Shown here in pieces: positions 35,036-47,027 of a stretch of DNA of 64,000 bases. The notes beneath the pieces were generated by a model. That model searched no databases. It was not told the origin of the DNA and was given only the letters and a program-made list of their open reading frames with translations. Both the position numbers and the translations under genes were made by a program. The stretch lies in NCBI RefSeq assembly GCF_038502225.1, contig NW_027195410.1, forward strand, positions 55,001 through 119,000, read 5' to 3'. Positions within the stretch are counted from its first letter, which is position 1, and every line of letters begins with the position of its first letter. Source of the DNA: Cherax quadricarinatus. Taxonomy: Eukaryota; Arthropoda; Malacostraca; Decapoda; Parastacidae.

Positions 35036-35296
35036 AAAACCTTACAGTTATCGTTTCATATGTCTGATTTATTTATGGATACGTGATTTTATAACAGCAA
35101 TTCACCTATTACAATATAATAGTAAATTTTGGACACAGATTCACTCTGTTGACTTTGTCCTGTACGGTCACAGACGCGCCTTCTCTTACCATACAGTCTC
35201 CCCACGATTCCCGCTGGGGAGGGGAACCTCTACCTCTCTCCCAGCCCCTCTACTTTTCTACTTCACTTGTGTGATGATTAAACCGAAACATTTGCC

Positions 35297-36256
35297 ATGA
35301 ACGATGCATCGAAGGTTGCCCTTGTGTTTGCCCTCAAAAGCAGTCTGCAAGTCAAGTTCTCTGGCATTGCATCACTGCACGAAGACCTTCTCTTCACCTT
35401 CATTGACAATGAGGAGGCTGAGGAAGTCCTTACACCAACAGCAATGACGACCCTTGACCAACGTGGCTTCACTCTCTTACCCTTTCCGTCTATGAAGGCT
35501 AAACGGTCTGTGTTCATGAAACGCCTTGATAAGATCATCACTGTCATGTCCACTGACGAATTCAAGTCACTGACTGAAGATCGGAACTCCTGGGCCAAAA
35601 CTGACAGTATAGTGAAGATCCCTAATGCCTCTTCGAAGATTAAAATCACGGTTCTTGACGTAATCATGGCTGCTAGAGCCCTGTAAGATGGCCTGTCACT
35701 ATCCTACTACTACATTAACCCACGACAAATTGAGCCTGAACGTTTCAAACATATAACATCATGCTCGACATGCTACTAATAAACCCACTCCACCACCGAA
35801 TGTCACATCAAGAACAAGAAGATCTGTTCCACCTGTGAGAATGAAGGCCATGACTATCGTTCATGTACCTCTACTACTGCCCCCACTTGTCTCAACTGTA
35901 AGAGTGACCATCATGCTCTAGCAGCCAGATGTCCTGTTTGTAAGGGGATCTTATCAAAGAAGGTGAAAGAAGACCTTAAGACGGCCGCAAATTCTCCTAC
36001 TTATGCTGCTATAGCCAAGCTCCAGTCGACCACCACCAAGATTCTACAAGCAACTCAACAGCCACCTCCACCTTCCACCTCCTCTCCACTCCCTGATGGT
36101 GTCTCCACGAAAATCTACTACTGCATGATGTTTGCTCACATGCACAACGCAGCTCACCCTGGCTCCTTCAACAAAACTATCAATGAACTCTTTACATTCA
36201 ACAACATGCCATCCTTCACCTTCCCAGATTGTCCTCCATTAGCTGATATTCAATAG
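35297..36256 (+). pseudogene. LINE ORF1 (gag-like, zinc knuckles)
   Basis: ATG at 35297. One frame runs to 36256 with stops at 35684 and two adjacent TAA codons near 35777. The N-terminal ~130 residues (SKVALVFALKSSLQVKFSGI...) form the RRM-like/gag-like region. Downstream are knuckles CSTCENEGHDYRSC (C-x2-C-x4-H-x4-C) and CLNCKSDHHALAARC, then a basic, Pro-rich tail. Such ORF1 proteins bind LINE RNA and form the RNP. The last part (GVSTKIYYCMMFAHMHNAAH) continues the family. The stops show it is dead. It resembles ORF1 of I-like LINEs; the RNase H-bearing ORF2 at 14.4 kb could belong to the same or a related family (inference). Confidence 0.7.
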
Positions 36257-36399
36257 ATAACTCCAAAATCGTCAGCTTCGCTTCACCAGACGACATGCAG
36301 GATATGTTACTTGAAGACGCCACCTGCTGTACTTGAGAATCCATCAATGAGAGAACACCGCTGCCTCACGCCACCACCACTACAATGGACTAATCAGAG

Positions 36400-36804
36400 G
36401 CCTCACTGACTGTTAGGCACAGCCAACTCCCACCAATGAGAAGCCACCACCACCTTCCACCACCACCACTGCAACGGCCCAATCAGCGACCTCGCTTTCC
36501 ACTACCATTGCAACGAATCAAACAGCGACCTCGCCTGCTTCTGCTACTGAGACTGCATGCCTCTCTACGCCTTGTCTGGTTCTACACCACGAAACAGTTT
36601 AACAACGTAATGCTTGCCCAAGACCTCGCCCAGCGACTCAAGGAAGGGACTATTACGTTCACCTGTGACGCCGCACACGCCTCCACCGTCGACGAAATGC
36701 TCCACGTCCTCAATGATCCTGAAACAGACGCCATACATCCGTTTAAAGTGAGACACCTATCAAGAACGAAATTAAACTCTCTTCAAAATGGAACAATAGT
36801 TTAA
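36400..36804 (+). pseudogene. ORF1-related C-terminal remnant
   Basis: A frame with Pro/His-rich start, then WFYTTKQFNNVMLAQDLAQR and a DAAHASTVDEMLHVLNDPET region ending at 36804. It follows ORF1 closely and probably encodes its C-terminal part after an indel; function not recognised. Confidence 0.45.
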
Positions 36805-37090
36805 CGACCTTTCTACCAAACAATCACTGTGTAGATCATCCCTGTGGCTGCCTTCTCGGCCTGTCCTGCCTCCCACCGCCCTCGACACCCCTCCCTGGGA
36901 GCCAAGTCCCAAAGTTCTTCATACCTCTCCATCCACGCCTGCAGTACATCTGTACAAATTGCGCTAAGGTTGGGCCACTTACCTTAATTACCCTCCTCTC
37001 TTCCACCCTCTCATCCTTTTCCAGTATTTCCATCCTTCCCCTTCCTTCCATCCTCCTCCCCCATCTTACCGAAGCTTTGGTCATGAGTTA

Positions 37091-37714
37091 CAGTTACAGT
37101 AAATAGTGAACGAACGAAGATAGCTTCTTGCTGTTCCTCCTCACGCGGGTGGATTTAAACTATTCCCTCTGCTTAAATAATATATTGCTAGGACTTGTTC
37201 CTAGACCCCACATCGACCCCACCAGCGTTTTTGTAGTGCAGTGCCTGCCATCCCTTGGCTGCCCAGCAGACCAGATTCACATTTCGTCCAGAGATTAAAG
37301 AGAAGATATTCATTATTAACAAGAGACGAAACATCCAACGTGTTGACCCGCTTGAAGACACTTCCTGGTTACTGAATAGCAACGGTTGATTTGTTAGAAA
37401 CCTATGCCAAGGATCCATATCAGGGACCCATGTCAGGGACCTATATAAGGGACCCATGTAAGGGAACCATGTCACGGAATCATTTCAGGGACCGATGTCA
37501 CGGAATCATGTCAGGGACCAATGTCACGGAATCATGTCAGGGACCGTGAGATATACTTGCCTTTTTCCAAGGCATGGCCTTTTAAAAGCAAACCATTCCA
37601 CGTTTCTAAACCGAAAATCTTACTTCTATTAATCAGACTAAGGATTTTGTAAAACAAGTATTTAAAAAATCCACCAATATTTATTGAATAAAGTCATCTT
37701 GCTCATATATACAG
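37091..37714. other. Non-coding; CAGGGACCCATGT tandem repeats
   Basis: 37420-37547 contains irregular 13-30-bp tandem repeats (CAGGGACC-ATGT, CACGGAATCATGT). No gene in the rest. Confidence 0.6.
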
Positions 37715-38095
37715 TGCGCCAACAAAAACATTCCCCGATTTCAAACAGGTTTAACATGAAACTTTATTGTAATAATCTTTCACAGTTAGTAGCGTCAGAT
37801 GCAGGATTTCATTCAGTTTCATGTGGTATTGGGTAGCATTAAAGGCACTCAATGTGCGCCCCTCTGGTTGCTCGGCAAACTTCGATGTGATAGTCCAGTT
37901 CGGTCCAGACGCTCTGTAGCATATCTGGTGTTTTCATGCGAAATGCTTCAGTGATCGAAATTTTCAGTTCCTCCAGGGTTGCGGGTAGTGGTGGTACGTA
38001 AACTATGCTCTTCATGTACTCTCAGAGAAATAAGTCACAAACAGTTAGGTCCGGTGACCTCGCAGGCCACTTGCAGAGGTCTGCGTGGATAGTTA
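37715..38095 (-). pseudogene. Tc1/mariner-like transposase, C-terminal fragment
   Basis: Minus strand from about 38090 to the stop at 37839-37841: RSPDLTVCDLFL with the third catalytic acidic residue (the SPDLTPCDFFLW block of IS630/Tc1/mariner transposases), a stop, then YMKSIVYVPPLPATLEELKI and DYHIEVCRATRGAHIECL. The HTH domains and first two catalytic Asp residues are missing. The sequence CAGTGCGCCAACAAAAAC at 37721 is probably the 3' terminal inverted repeat. Cut-and-paste transposase relic, non-functional. Confidence 0.75.
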
Positions 38096-39391
38096 TAATT
38101 ATCACAAAACAGAACAAAACTAAAGAAATAAATGATTACGAATTTATACTCCGTAAACCAAGTATAATCATCCCACATATAACTGTTTAATGTCCAGCAT
38201 CGTAATTATATAAAGATGCATCATACAAAAAATCAAGTCTCAAAGTGTGCAACTCATTACTACACAACCCAAAGTCAATACAGTGAATTAGTGTATAAAT
38301 ACCACTAAGTCAAAGATTAAGTCCACAAAATACATACTGTATTTTGTGGCAAACAAATTGAAATGGTAGATTTTATGAAAATACCGACAAATACCGACAA
38401 GCAGCAACTGGAAACTTTAAGACAACGTATTGCCTGAACAACATTATTTTTCAAGTCTGATAGAATATATCTGTTGGTAGAACAATACACAGGAACAGAG
38501 TTAAATGTTAATACAAGAGAAATATGATACTGATTATTAACTATGGAGAGGAGAGGAGTAGTAATGAAAGTGGCAATATCAGCGCGGCAATCAAATACAA
38601 ATTTCATTCACTCATTTTATGATGAAGTATACAGATGAGTCCACACTATACGAAGCAGAATTAAGAATTCGATACACAAAACATAACTAAAATAAAATAA
38701 AATCTAAACCTCAGTCAGAATCAAATCCAAGATCCATAAGGGGCGGATACTAAGTCCTTAAGGGGCAGATGCATGGCAAGACTAAGTCAAAATGCTTCTC
38801 TGAAGATGTCTTCCAACAGCAGAATATAGGCTAAGTTCACTCACGTTTTAGTGCTGAAATCTTAAGATAATACTCAAATATCTACATGATGTATGCGACG
38901 ACGAAAGTGCAGCTTCTCAGAAGCTGCGTCAATAATGTAGTTAAAATGACAGTCCATTCAATGGAAACAGTCTGCAGACACCAGACAGTGCACGAATTCT
39001 TACGGAAGAAAGGTTATGTTAATGAAACCAAAGCAACATCGCTCACGTCGTTTCCTCGGGTCGGTGGCAACACCAACTGAAAATTATGAGTGTTGGGTTA
39101 AGTTTGCAACTGGCAATTAAGCTTCACTCTCCACTCATTAGGCAAGTAGTTTGTGCAGGATGACACCAAGTACTGATTCACTCAAAATCCAAATAAAATA
39201 TTAAACCTATAATACAAATAATAACAAAATGGTAAATGCAGAGAAAATGAGGCTGGATTATTACAAGAAAGAGCATGGATAGTACCTCAGTTGCCAGACA
39301 ATGACAGACATTTCATGCGATAAGAATACTAACAGGTTAAATGTATAACATATGCGAGTCCTGTTAGTATTGGCTTCCTATAGGGACCCAA
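38096..39391. other. Unassigned AT-rich stretch
   Basis: Frames up to 96 codons without recognisable motifs; no repeats apart from a short ACCGACAAAT duplication at 38383-38402. No element recognised. Confidence 0.5.
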
Positions 39392-39520
39392 GTCAGGGAA
39401 CCAACTCAGGGAACCAACTCAGGGAACCAACTCAGGGAACCAACTCAGGGAACCAACTCAGGAAACCAACTCAGGGAACCAACTCAGGGAACCAACTCAG
39501 GGAACCAACTCAGGGAATCA
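39392..39520 (+). repeat. 13-bp tandem repeat (AGGGAACCAACTC)n
   Basis: About ten near-perfect units. Related in sequence to the CAGGGACC repeats at 37.42-37.55 kb. Confidence 0.9.
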
Positions 39521-39902
39521 AGTAAAGTAATCAAGTCAGGGGCTTAATTCAGGATTCTAAATCATAGGTATAAGTCGTGGATCCTAGTCAAGCTCATTTT
39601 AGCACGTTTGCTATTCGTCGCATCGAGAGGATTCAAGCAAGGTGCAGCAGAGTGATTGGCCTCCACTCCAGAACAACAGATATTAAAGCCGGTAACTAAA
39701 TATTCCCCCCACCCTCCTAAATTCCATCAATATAACAACATTTATCTTGGCAAACACAGGGTCTAAAGTCAACAAACCACAAAATTCCTTACATAAAATG
39801 CAATGTTTCCATAGGTTATAATCTACGCAGTTGCGACATATTAAACAGGCAACTGGGGGGAAGGGACGTTGTTGGCATGTACGTCACAGAGTCGCTAATT
39901 TG
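39521..39902. other. Unassigned stretch
   Basis: Possibly the 5' flank of the following LINE; nothing recognised with confidence. Confidence 0.4.
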
Positions 39903-39942
39903 CTAGGAATTACTAAACACCTCAAATGATATAGTTGAAGTT

Positions 39943-40239
39943 TTGGTGGTAAAGATTGAAAACCAAAACCTTTTCATTGTGGTTGTATTCAAGCCTCCGG
40001 AAGCAACTTCCCAGCAATTCCAAGAACAACTTCTGGAAATTGACCACCATCTGGAAAATCTTCCAACCCCTGCCTCAAACATCTTGCTGCTGGGAGATTT
40101 CAACTTGAGGCACCTAAAATGGAGGAGTGTAGCAAACAATATTTTAGAAGAGATCACCCCAGGAGGCAGCTCGGATGAAATTTCACACACACACGAGCTA
40201 TTAAATCTCTGCACCAAATTCACCTTAAACCAGCAATAG
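39943..40239 (+). pseudogene. CR1-like LINE endonuclease fragment
   Basis: APE-type endonuclease: VVVKIENQNLFIVVVFKPPE-like text and LLLGDFNLRHLKW (GDFN motif), followed after a stop by LDNTLDLIFTNN. N-terminal catalytic residues are missing. It would nick target DNA to prime reverse transcription; dead here. Confidence 0.7.
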
Positions 40240-40475
40240 GATTAGACAATACGCTGGACCTCATCTTCACTAACAACTACGATCTGATACGTAATATAAC
40301 TGCATCAGGAAGAACTAACAACTATAAAGGAAATTGAAAAAAATATATATTTATTCTCTTATGCCAAATCTAAGTGTAAAAGAACATCCAGTATTGGACC
40401 CCTGCTTAGACGAGATGGGACATATACAGATGACAGCAAAAAAATGAGTGAGATACTAAAGTCCAGTACGACTCG

Positions 40476-41250
40476 GTGTTCAGCGAGCCGTTATCCAGAA
40501 TCAGGGCCGACAGTCTAAATGAATTCTTTATGAACGAGACCCAAAATTTGGACATCTCAAAGATCTCTGATATCCTAACACCACAAAACTTTAAAAAGGC
40601 AACAAATGATATGCCCATGCACTCTGCCCCAGGCCCAACTCATGGAATTCCAACTGCAAAGAACTACAGACCGATAGTACTAACATCCCATAACATAAAA
40701 TCTTTAAAAGGGTTCTAAGAAACAAGATCGCCAACCACCTAGATACCCATCAGTTACACAACCCAAGGCAACATGGGGTTTAGAGCAGGTCGCTCATGTC
40801 GCTCCCAGCAACTGGACCACTATGACAAGGTCCTGGATGCTATAGAGGCTAAACAAAATGCAGATGTAATATACACAGACTTTGCAAAAGCCTTCCACAA
40901 GTGTGACCATGGTGTGATAGCACACAAAATGTGTGATAAAGGAAAAACAGGAAAAGTTGGTAGATGGATTTATAATATTCTAACAACTATAACACAGAGT
41001 AATAGTAAACAGAGTAAAGTCTGAGGCAGCTACGGTGAAAAGCTGTTCCACAATGCACAGTACTCGCTTCCATCCTATTCTTCATCCTCATTTCTGACAT
41101 AGACAGAGATGTAAGCCACAGCTCCGTGTCTTCCTTTGCGGATAACGCCCAAATTGCCATGACAGTGTCTTCCATCGAAGACACTGCAACGAAATCTTCA
41201 AATGAGCCACTCAAAACAATATGAAGTTCAATGAAGAGAAGTTTCAACTA
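40476..41250 (+). pseudogene. CR1-like LINE RT remnants
   Basis: Pieces in shifting frames: LNEFFMNETQNLDISKISDI, SAPGPTHGIPTAKNYRPIVL (deletion joining two finger motifs), then MGFRAGRSCRSQQLDHYDKV and VIYTDFAKAFHKCDHGVIAH, and SSFADNAQIAMTV where the catalytic FADD box is FADN. Multiple stops. Non-functional. Confidence 0.75.
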
Positions 41251-43480
41251 CAGTGGACCCTACAGTTGGCGACTTTTTTCGTCAAAATATTGGCTTGATT
41301 TTCGGGATTTGGCTTAGAAATCGGCAGTCATATGAAACGCGTCCGAGCGGCCTCCTAGCAGCCGCGGACACACAAATACCATTCAGTATCAGTCTGGCAT
41401 TGTATCACCTCACGAGTTCATACGATAAATTTCTTAATATATTTCATTTATTTTAGTGATTGCAAGTGCTAAATAAGCCACCATGGGCCCAAAGAAAGCT
41501 CCTAGTGCTACCCCTTTGGTAAAGAAAGTGAGAAACACGATTGAAGTAAAGAAAGAGATCATAGAAAAATATGAAAGTGGAGTGCGTGTGGCAGAGCTCT
41601 CCAGGATGTATAGGAAGGCCCATTCAATCATCACTTCCAGCGTGGCGAAGAAAAAGGAAATCAAGGAAGCTGATGTTACGAAAGGGGTGAATATGGTAAC
41701 GAAAAAGTTATCGCAAATAATCGAAGATGTTGTGGATCAAACAAAAAGAGTTAGCAGGAGATAATATTACGCAGTCGATAATTTGCATGACGATCTCGTA
41801 AAGAAAAGGCCTGGAACGAGTGCTGATGTAGGTGAATTCAAGGCCAGCAAAGGCTGGTTCGAAAATTTCAAGAAGCGAAGTAGCATACACAGTGTTGTAA
41901 GGCATGGTGAGGCTGCCAGTTCAGACAAACATGCGGGTGAAAAATTCATAAGTGAATTCAAGGACTATGTAGTGTTCACTTGTGACGAAACAGGCCTCTT
42001 TTGGAAGAAAATGCCAAAGAGAACCTACATCACGCAGGAGGAAAAGCCACTGCCAGGACACAAGCCTATGAAAGACAGGCCAACTCTCTTGCTCTGTGGT
42101 TATGCTAGTGGGGTTTTGAAAGTGAAGCCTCTACTGGTGTATCACTCTGAAAATCCCAGAGTCTTCAAGAAAAACAGCGTCGCGAAGGCTAATTTGTGTG
42201 TAATGTGGAAGTCTAGCAGTAAGGCATGGGTCACGAGGGACATTTTCCTTGATTGGTTCAGTGAAGTGTTTGGCCCCAGTGTGAAGAAATACCTCCTGGT
42301 AAATAAAATGGAACTCAAGTGCCTCCTGGTAATGGACAATGTTCCTGCTCATCCTCCATACTTGGAAGAGCAAATGGTGAAGGAGTTTAATTTCATCACA
42401 GTGAAGTTCTTGCCCCCTTATACCACTCCTCTCCTCCAGCCCATGGAGCAGCAGATCATTTCAAACTTCAAAAAACTCTACACCAAAGAAATGTTTCAAA
42501 GGTGCTTTAACATAACCTCGGACTCTGAATTGACCCTAAGAGAGTTCTGGAAAGATCACTTCAATATCCTCCATTGCATAAGCCTTATAGGTAACGCTTG
42601 GCAGGGAGTGACTTTCCAGGACGATGAACTCTGCTTGGAGAAAACTGTGGCCAGAATGTGTCCTCGACAAAGATTTTGAAGAGTTTGAGGCTGACCCTGA
42701 GGACCCTATGCCAGATGTGGAATCTATTGTGGCACTGGGGAAGTCCGTGGGGCTGGAGGTTAGTGGCGAGGATGTGGATGAGTTGGTGGAGGACCACAAT
42801 GAAGAGCTTACAACTGAAGAGCTGCTAGACCTTAATCTGCAACAGCAACAGACCAAAGCTCCGGGAATTGCTTCAGAGGAGGAGGAAGAGAGAGGGAAGA
42901 AGCTGATTTCTTCAGAGATTAAGGAGCTGTGTGCAATGTGGACAAGGATAGAAAAATTTGTGGAGGAACATCACCCTGACAAAGCTGTTGCAGGCCGTAT
43001 ATGCGACATGTTCAATTGTCTCATTTTAGGCAAATTTTAAAGAAACGCCAAAAACAGACTTTTCTGGAACAATTTTTTGAGTGTCAGGGGTCCAGTGACT
43101 CTTAAGCTGGTCCTAGTTGCATTAAAACACAAAGAAGGGAAGTCACCTCGGATAAGGACTTGGTACCTGAAGTCTTTATGGAAGGGGATTCCACTTCCAA
43201 ACAATAGTAAATCTTCTAGCCTCTTCCCTCCTCCACACATCAACAACTCTTCAATAAAGGTAAGTGTAAAGTTATTATTGTTTTATTCTTCATGTCTCAT
43301 TGTTTTCTGTGTAGATAAATGTACATTTAATGTGAAAAAAGGGTTAATACTTTTGGGTGTCTGGAACGGTTAATTTGATTTACACTATTTCTTACTGGGA
43401 AAATGGTTTTGAAAATCGTGAATTTTGAATTTCGCCGGACTCTCTGGAATGGATTAATTACGAAATTCAAGGGTCCACTG
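41251..43480 (+). mobile_element. Tigger/pogo-like DNA transposon, complete ends
   Basis: Terminal inverted repeats start CAGTGGACCC (41251) and end GGGTCCACTG (43480), flanked by TA on both sides (41249-41250, 43481-43482), the target preference of the pogo/Tigger group. Length 2230 bp. It encodes one broken transposase on the plus strand and is inserted inside the CR1-like LINE. Confidence 0.92.
41483..43040 (+). pseudogene. Tigger-like transposase (frameshifted)
   Basis: Three frames. 41483-41764: N-terminal HTH (MGPKKAPSATPLVKKVRNTI, IIEKYESGVRVAELSRMYRK). 41783-42679: CENP-B-type HTH (ASKGWFENFKKRSSIHSVVR) and DDE core with TCDETGLFWKKMPKRTYITQ (first Asp), LLVMDNVPAHPP (second Asp) and LLQPMEQQIISNFKKLY, where the third acidic residue is Glu instead of the usual Asp. 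42624-43040: acidic C-terminus. Frameshifts lie near 41760-41780 and 42640; about ten residues before TCDETG appear deleted. Cut-and-paste transposition; this copy is dead, but its C-terminal region is well conserved. Confidence 0.88.
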
Positions 43481-43482
43481 TA

Positions 43483-43925
43483 CTCAGAAATGAAAAACTT
43501 GAGGAAATTGAAACTGTATCATGGTATATTACAAATTCTAACCATACAATAGAGCGAAAAAGTAATATGAAGGACCAAGGAGTGATAATGTCGGAGGATC
43601 TCACCTTCAAAGACCACAACAATGTATCTACCGCATCTGCTAGAAAAATGATAGGATGGATAATGAGCCTCTTCAAAACTATGGACGCCAAGCCCATGAT
43701 GATTCTCTTCAAATCGCAGGCAAAACTGCTGATCTGGAGAGTGTACAGAGAACTTTCATGGCGCACATCAGTACGATAAACACCTAAATTACTGGGATCA
43801 GTTGAAGTCCCTTGATTTGTATTCCCTGAAGTGCAGGCGTGAGAGATACTTAATATACACTCGGAAAATCCTAGAGGCATTAGTACCAATCAATTTATGC
43901 ATTTCAAGAGAGCTATCACTTGCAT
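43483..43925 (+). pseudogene. CR1-like LINE RT C-terminus after the Tigger insertion
   Basis: KSNMKDQGVIMSEDLTFKDH, SARKMIGWIMSLFKTMDAKP, then in shifted frames HLNYWDQLKSLDLYSLKCRR and KILEALVP. It ends where an oppositely oriented LINE begins. Confidence 0.75.
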
Positions 43926-43930
43926 TGGCA

Positions 43931-45760
43931 ATTACTGATTATATAAATTTTCCCACTAAGGAGGTAAGGCTTATTGGTCCATAGTTCGAAGCTAAGGACT
44001 TGTCACCTGCCTTGTAAATAGGCATTACAATTGCCAGTTTCCACTTGTCTGGCACTATGCCGGATTGTAGTGATATATTGAAAAGATTAGCTAGAGTACG
44101 CTAAGTTCCTCTTTACAATCCTTTAACCCTTTACCAGGTCTGAAAGGGGTAATTACCCTTTACCAGGCCTGGTAAAGGGGTAAAACCCTTGCAAACAGTT
44201 CATCAGTGCCTGGGGATTTGCTAGGTTTTAATTTCTCTATTTGTCTGAGGACCATGTCGCTAATTACCCAAATCGTGGATAGTTTATTATCGTCATAATT
44301 TATTTCTGGTATCTTCCTGAGTAAAAACTGAGAGGAAGTAAGTATTGAAAATTTCACACATTTCCTTATCCCTGTCAGTGATCTGACCTGAGTTACTCTT
44401 AAGTGGGCTTATCTTGTCCCTAATCTTACTTCTGTATACCTGAAAGAACCCTTTTGGATTAGTCTTCGAATCCCTTGCGGCTTTAGCCTTATAATCCCTT
44501 TTTGCTTTTCTTATTCCTTTTTTTATATCTCTCTTTAGTTGAATATATTGATTTTTTAACTGCCCATCCCCTCTTTTGATACGACTATATATGCCTCTCT
44601 TTTGACCAATGAGATGTTTTAATCTATTGTTAATCCACTTGGGATCATTTTTGCTAGATCTAATTTCCCTACTCGGAACAAAAGTTGTCTGAGCAAGTAG
44701 AACTATGCTCTGAAATATGTCATTTTGCCAACCAACACCACCTACCTGACCCATAGTCAGTTCATTCCAATTTAGCTCACCCAGGTAATTTCTCAGTCCC
44801 ATGAAGTCTGCTAAGTGGAAATCTGGAACAGAGATTTGATTGCCGTTATCTGGGTAATTCCATGATATATTGAAACTAAGTGATTTATGATCGCTTTCCC
44901 CAAGCTCATCATTAACCTGAGGATTATTAATTAGTGATTCTTTGTTGACAAGGACCAAGTCAAGCAGATTGTTTCCACTAGTTGATTCTGTCACAGTTTT
45001 AAAAAGCAACCCTGAACATTATCATGAAAGTCACTAGCTTCAAGATTTCCATCTCTTTTCTCACAATGCTGTCGTATCTTGTAAAAATCAAACCTGTGAA
45101 TGGAGTAATCAATGACTCATCGAAGCTAACTTAAGCTACCACCATTAGGACCTGCCTACAGGTCAAATTTAAGGCAATTCACTGTCTGAAGCACTCCTTC
45201 AATGTTGTCTGCACAGACGACACTGAAGCTTCAAAACTAATGGACGACTCTTCATTAAAGACCCAACAATCAGTTTGTCTAAAGTTAAAATCTCCATTAA
45301 CACAACATTTTCATATTAATTTTGTCCCATTGCAGGTTACTGCTCTCCCTATTAAGGTTTGGGGGCCTATGAATCACACCCATGATTAATTTTTCACGAC
45401 CCTCGAGAAACTGTAGCCAAACAGATTCTGTGACCCATGTTCCTAATATTATGTCTTGTCTAACACAACAATATAAATTATCTCTGACATACATCGCCAC
45501 TCCACCACCGTTCCGGTTGGGGACCCTATCAGTGTGGAATAGTTTATAACCCTGTATGCTGTATTCAGTAGGAATTTCCCTATCTTTCAAGTTGAACCAG
45601 GTCTCCGTTATAGCAATAATATCTATATTACCTGCATTTGCAAGTAATCTTAGCTCATCTATCTTATTTCTTAGACTCCTATTATTTGTACAGTAAACCT
45701 TAATGAAGCTAGTCACTTGCATGAAAATGGCAACATTATAAGACTGAATCACGAGCGAGG
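43931..45760 (-). pseudogene. CR1-like LINE 5' half: endonuclease to RT fingers
   Basis: Minus strand. 45752-45297 encodes the endonuclease N-terminus: CTNNRSLRNKIDELRLLANA, IIAITETWFNLKDREIPTEY (catalytic Glu in TETW) and NRNGGGVAMYVRDNL. A gap with stops follows, then 45009-44293: SGNNLLDLVLVNKESLINNP and LGESDHKSLSFNI (SDH motif) with the EN-RT linker (KRDIKKGIRKAKRDYKAKAA). 44357-43935 has LKPSKSPGTDELFARVLP and the start of RT. Truncated within RT at 43931, where the other LINE ends. It represents a different subfamily from the plus-strand one. Confidence 0.8.
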
Positions 45761-45926
45761 GCTACATTGGAAAACTGAATCATAAGCACTGGTCATATCA
45801 TAACACAGGAAGGGGGACTTTCAGACAACTGAATTGTGAGCGGGGAGGGGCGGGTGGGGTAAGCACATAGCAGCACTGAATGGGCGAAGACATCATCAAA
45901 CGACTGAATCACGTACGTGGACTTCG
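45761..45926. other. Degenerate 'GACTGAATCA' repeat, left flank of LINE copy A
   Basis: Loose repeats of ACTGAATCATGAGC-type units; the same repeat type resumes at 57250-57325, right of copy A, so the LINE inserted inside this small array. Confidence 0.65.
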
Positions 45927-45936
45927 TCGGAAGATT
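45927..45936. repeat. Target-site duplication of LINE copy A, left
   Basis: TCGGAAGATT, identical to 57240-57249. Confidence 0.85.
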
Positions 45937-47027
45937 TTTTTTTTTTATATTTTATTGAAAAGACATACATAGTACATAAAAATAAACGACAAATTACATA
46001 GTGAAAACAGTGATGAAAAATTCTGCATAGTACATGTACTTTCCAATTAACATATTACATCTGAAAGACAAATCTGTACAGTAAACAATGACCACTCCAA
46101 TCCTTGAAGTAATGACATTATGTCTGGAACACTAAATTTAACCTAAAGACTCCTTGGCAAGTACATCTCATTCCTGATTGTACATCCTGCCACGGAATGT
46201 ACACCTTACATTCTGAAAACACTAACCCCCCCCCCCCTTTTTGCATGTCAAGCCACCTGACACGTAACAATCTTTATCTGTATCTGTATATTATATGAAA
46301 TACTTTCATTATTCCATATTGAACAACATGATACGTTCAGTATCACTCAATGTATTGATATAATATAAAATTCAATTCTGCATGATTCATATACAACGTA
46401 TATCTACTAAACACCCAAACATATCACCTTCTCCAGGAAGGTATAAATATATACATATGTTACATACACTTTACAACACAACCAGTGAAAACACAAATAC
46501 CTAATCCTATGTCATCCATCAATTATCCTATAATATATATCAATTCAATGGTAACCTAAACCTACGGGCTCTATAGAGCTCCCATGAAAAAACAATATTA
46601 AGAAAACAGGATAAGTCAAGCTTTCTAAAAATATTTCGCCCATATCATTAAAACCACTACTAAGATGTAAGTCTGTTAGCACAATACATAACAGTGCATG
46701 ACCTTCACACGTCGATAAATACTGAAGTCTTCCTACCACACGCAATACTTCATGTGTATATATATATTTCGCATTCACACAGTGCACCCATTTTGTCATT
46801 TCATTACACACATACCAATAATTTCGTTGCAGATATATAATATTCCATCACATTACGACGTCTGTCGTCCTTTGTCATTAATTAAATTGAAGAACTTGTA
46901 TCGTTCACAACACACAACCCGCTCATCACACAGTCAAAGGCACTTATGACTCAGTACTATATTCATTCTCTTCCACACTAAACCCTTTCACACTGTCCTC
47001 ATCGGGAAGCCAGCCCGCCGCGACCCC
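45937..47027 (-). other. 3' UTR of LINE copy A
   Basis: About 1.1 kb of AT-rich sequence between the ORF2 stop and the poly(A) tail; contains a C9-10 run on the plus strand at about 46226. Ends in the family's shared AATAAAATATAAA(A)n. Confidence 0.75.

Larger units (their letters stand above)
35036..37090 (+). mobile_element. LINE 5' part: ORF1 and leader
   Basis: A LINE 5' region with a short leader (35036-35296), a broken ORF1 and following pyrimidine-rich sequence with no RT. It may be a 3'-deleted copy or an ORF1-only remnant. Confidence 0.6.
39903..43930 (+). mobile_element. Decayed CR1-like LINE, split by a Tigger element
   Basis: Endonuclease at 39943-40239, RT remnants at 40476-41250, then a complete DNA transposon (41251-43480), then RT C-terminus at 43483-43925. 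The text across the insertion joins in frame (…MKFNEEKFQL | RNEKLEEIETVSW), proving that one LINE was interrupted. Related to the fragment at 27.35-28.01 kb. Confidence 0.8.

Noticed and set aside
35278..35667. 129-codon minus-strand frame opposite the LINE ORF1
   Set aside because: It is a shadow of ORF1, whose zinc knuckles and frame continuity are on the plus strand.
38317..38607. 96-codon minus-strand frame with hydrophobic stretches
   Set aside because: AT-rich chance frame; no motif, no homology recognised, no conserved neighbour.
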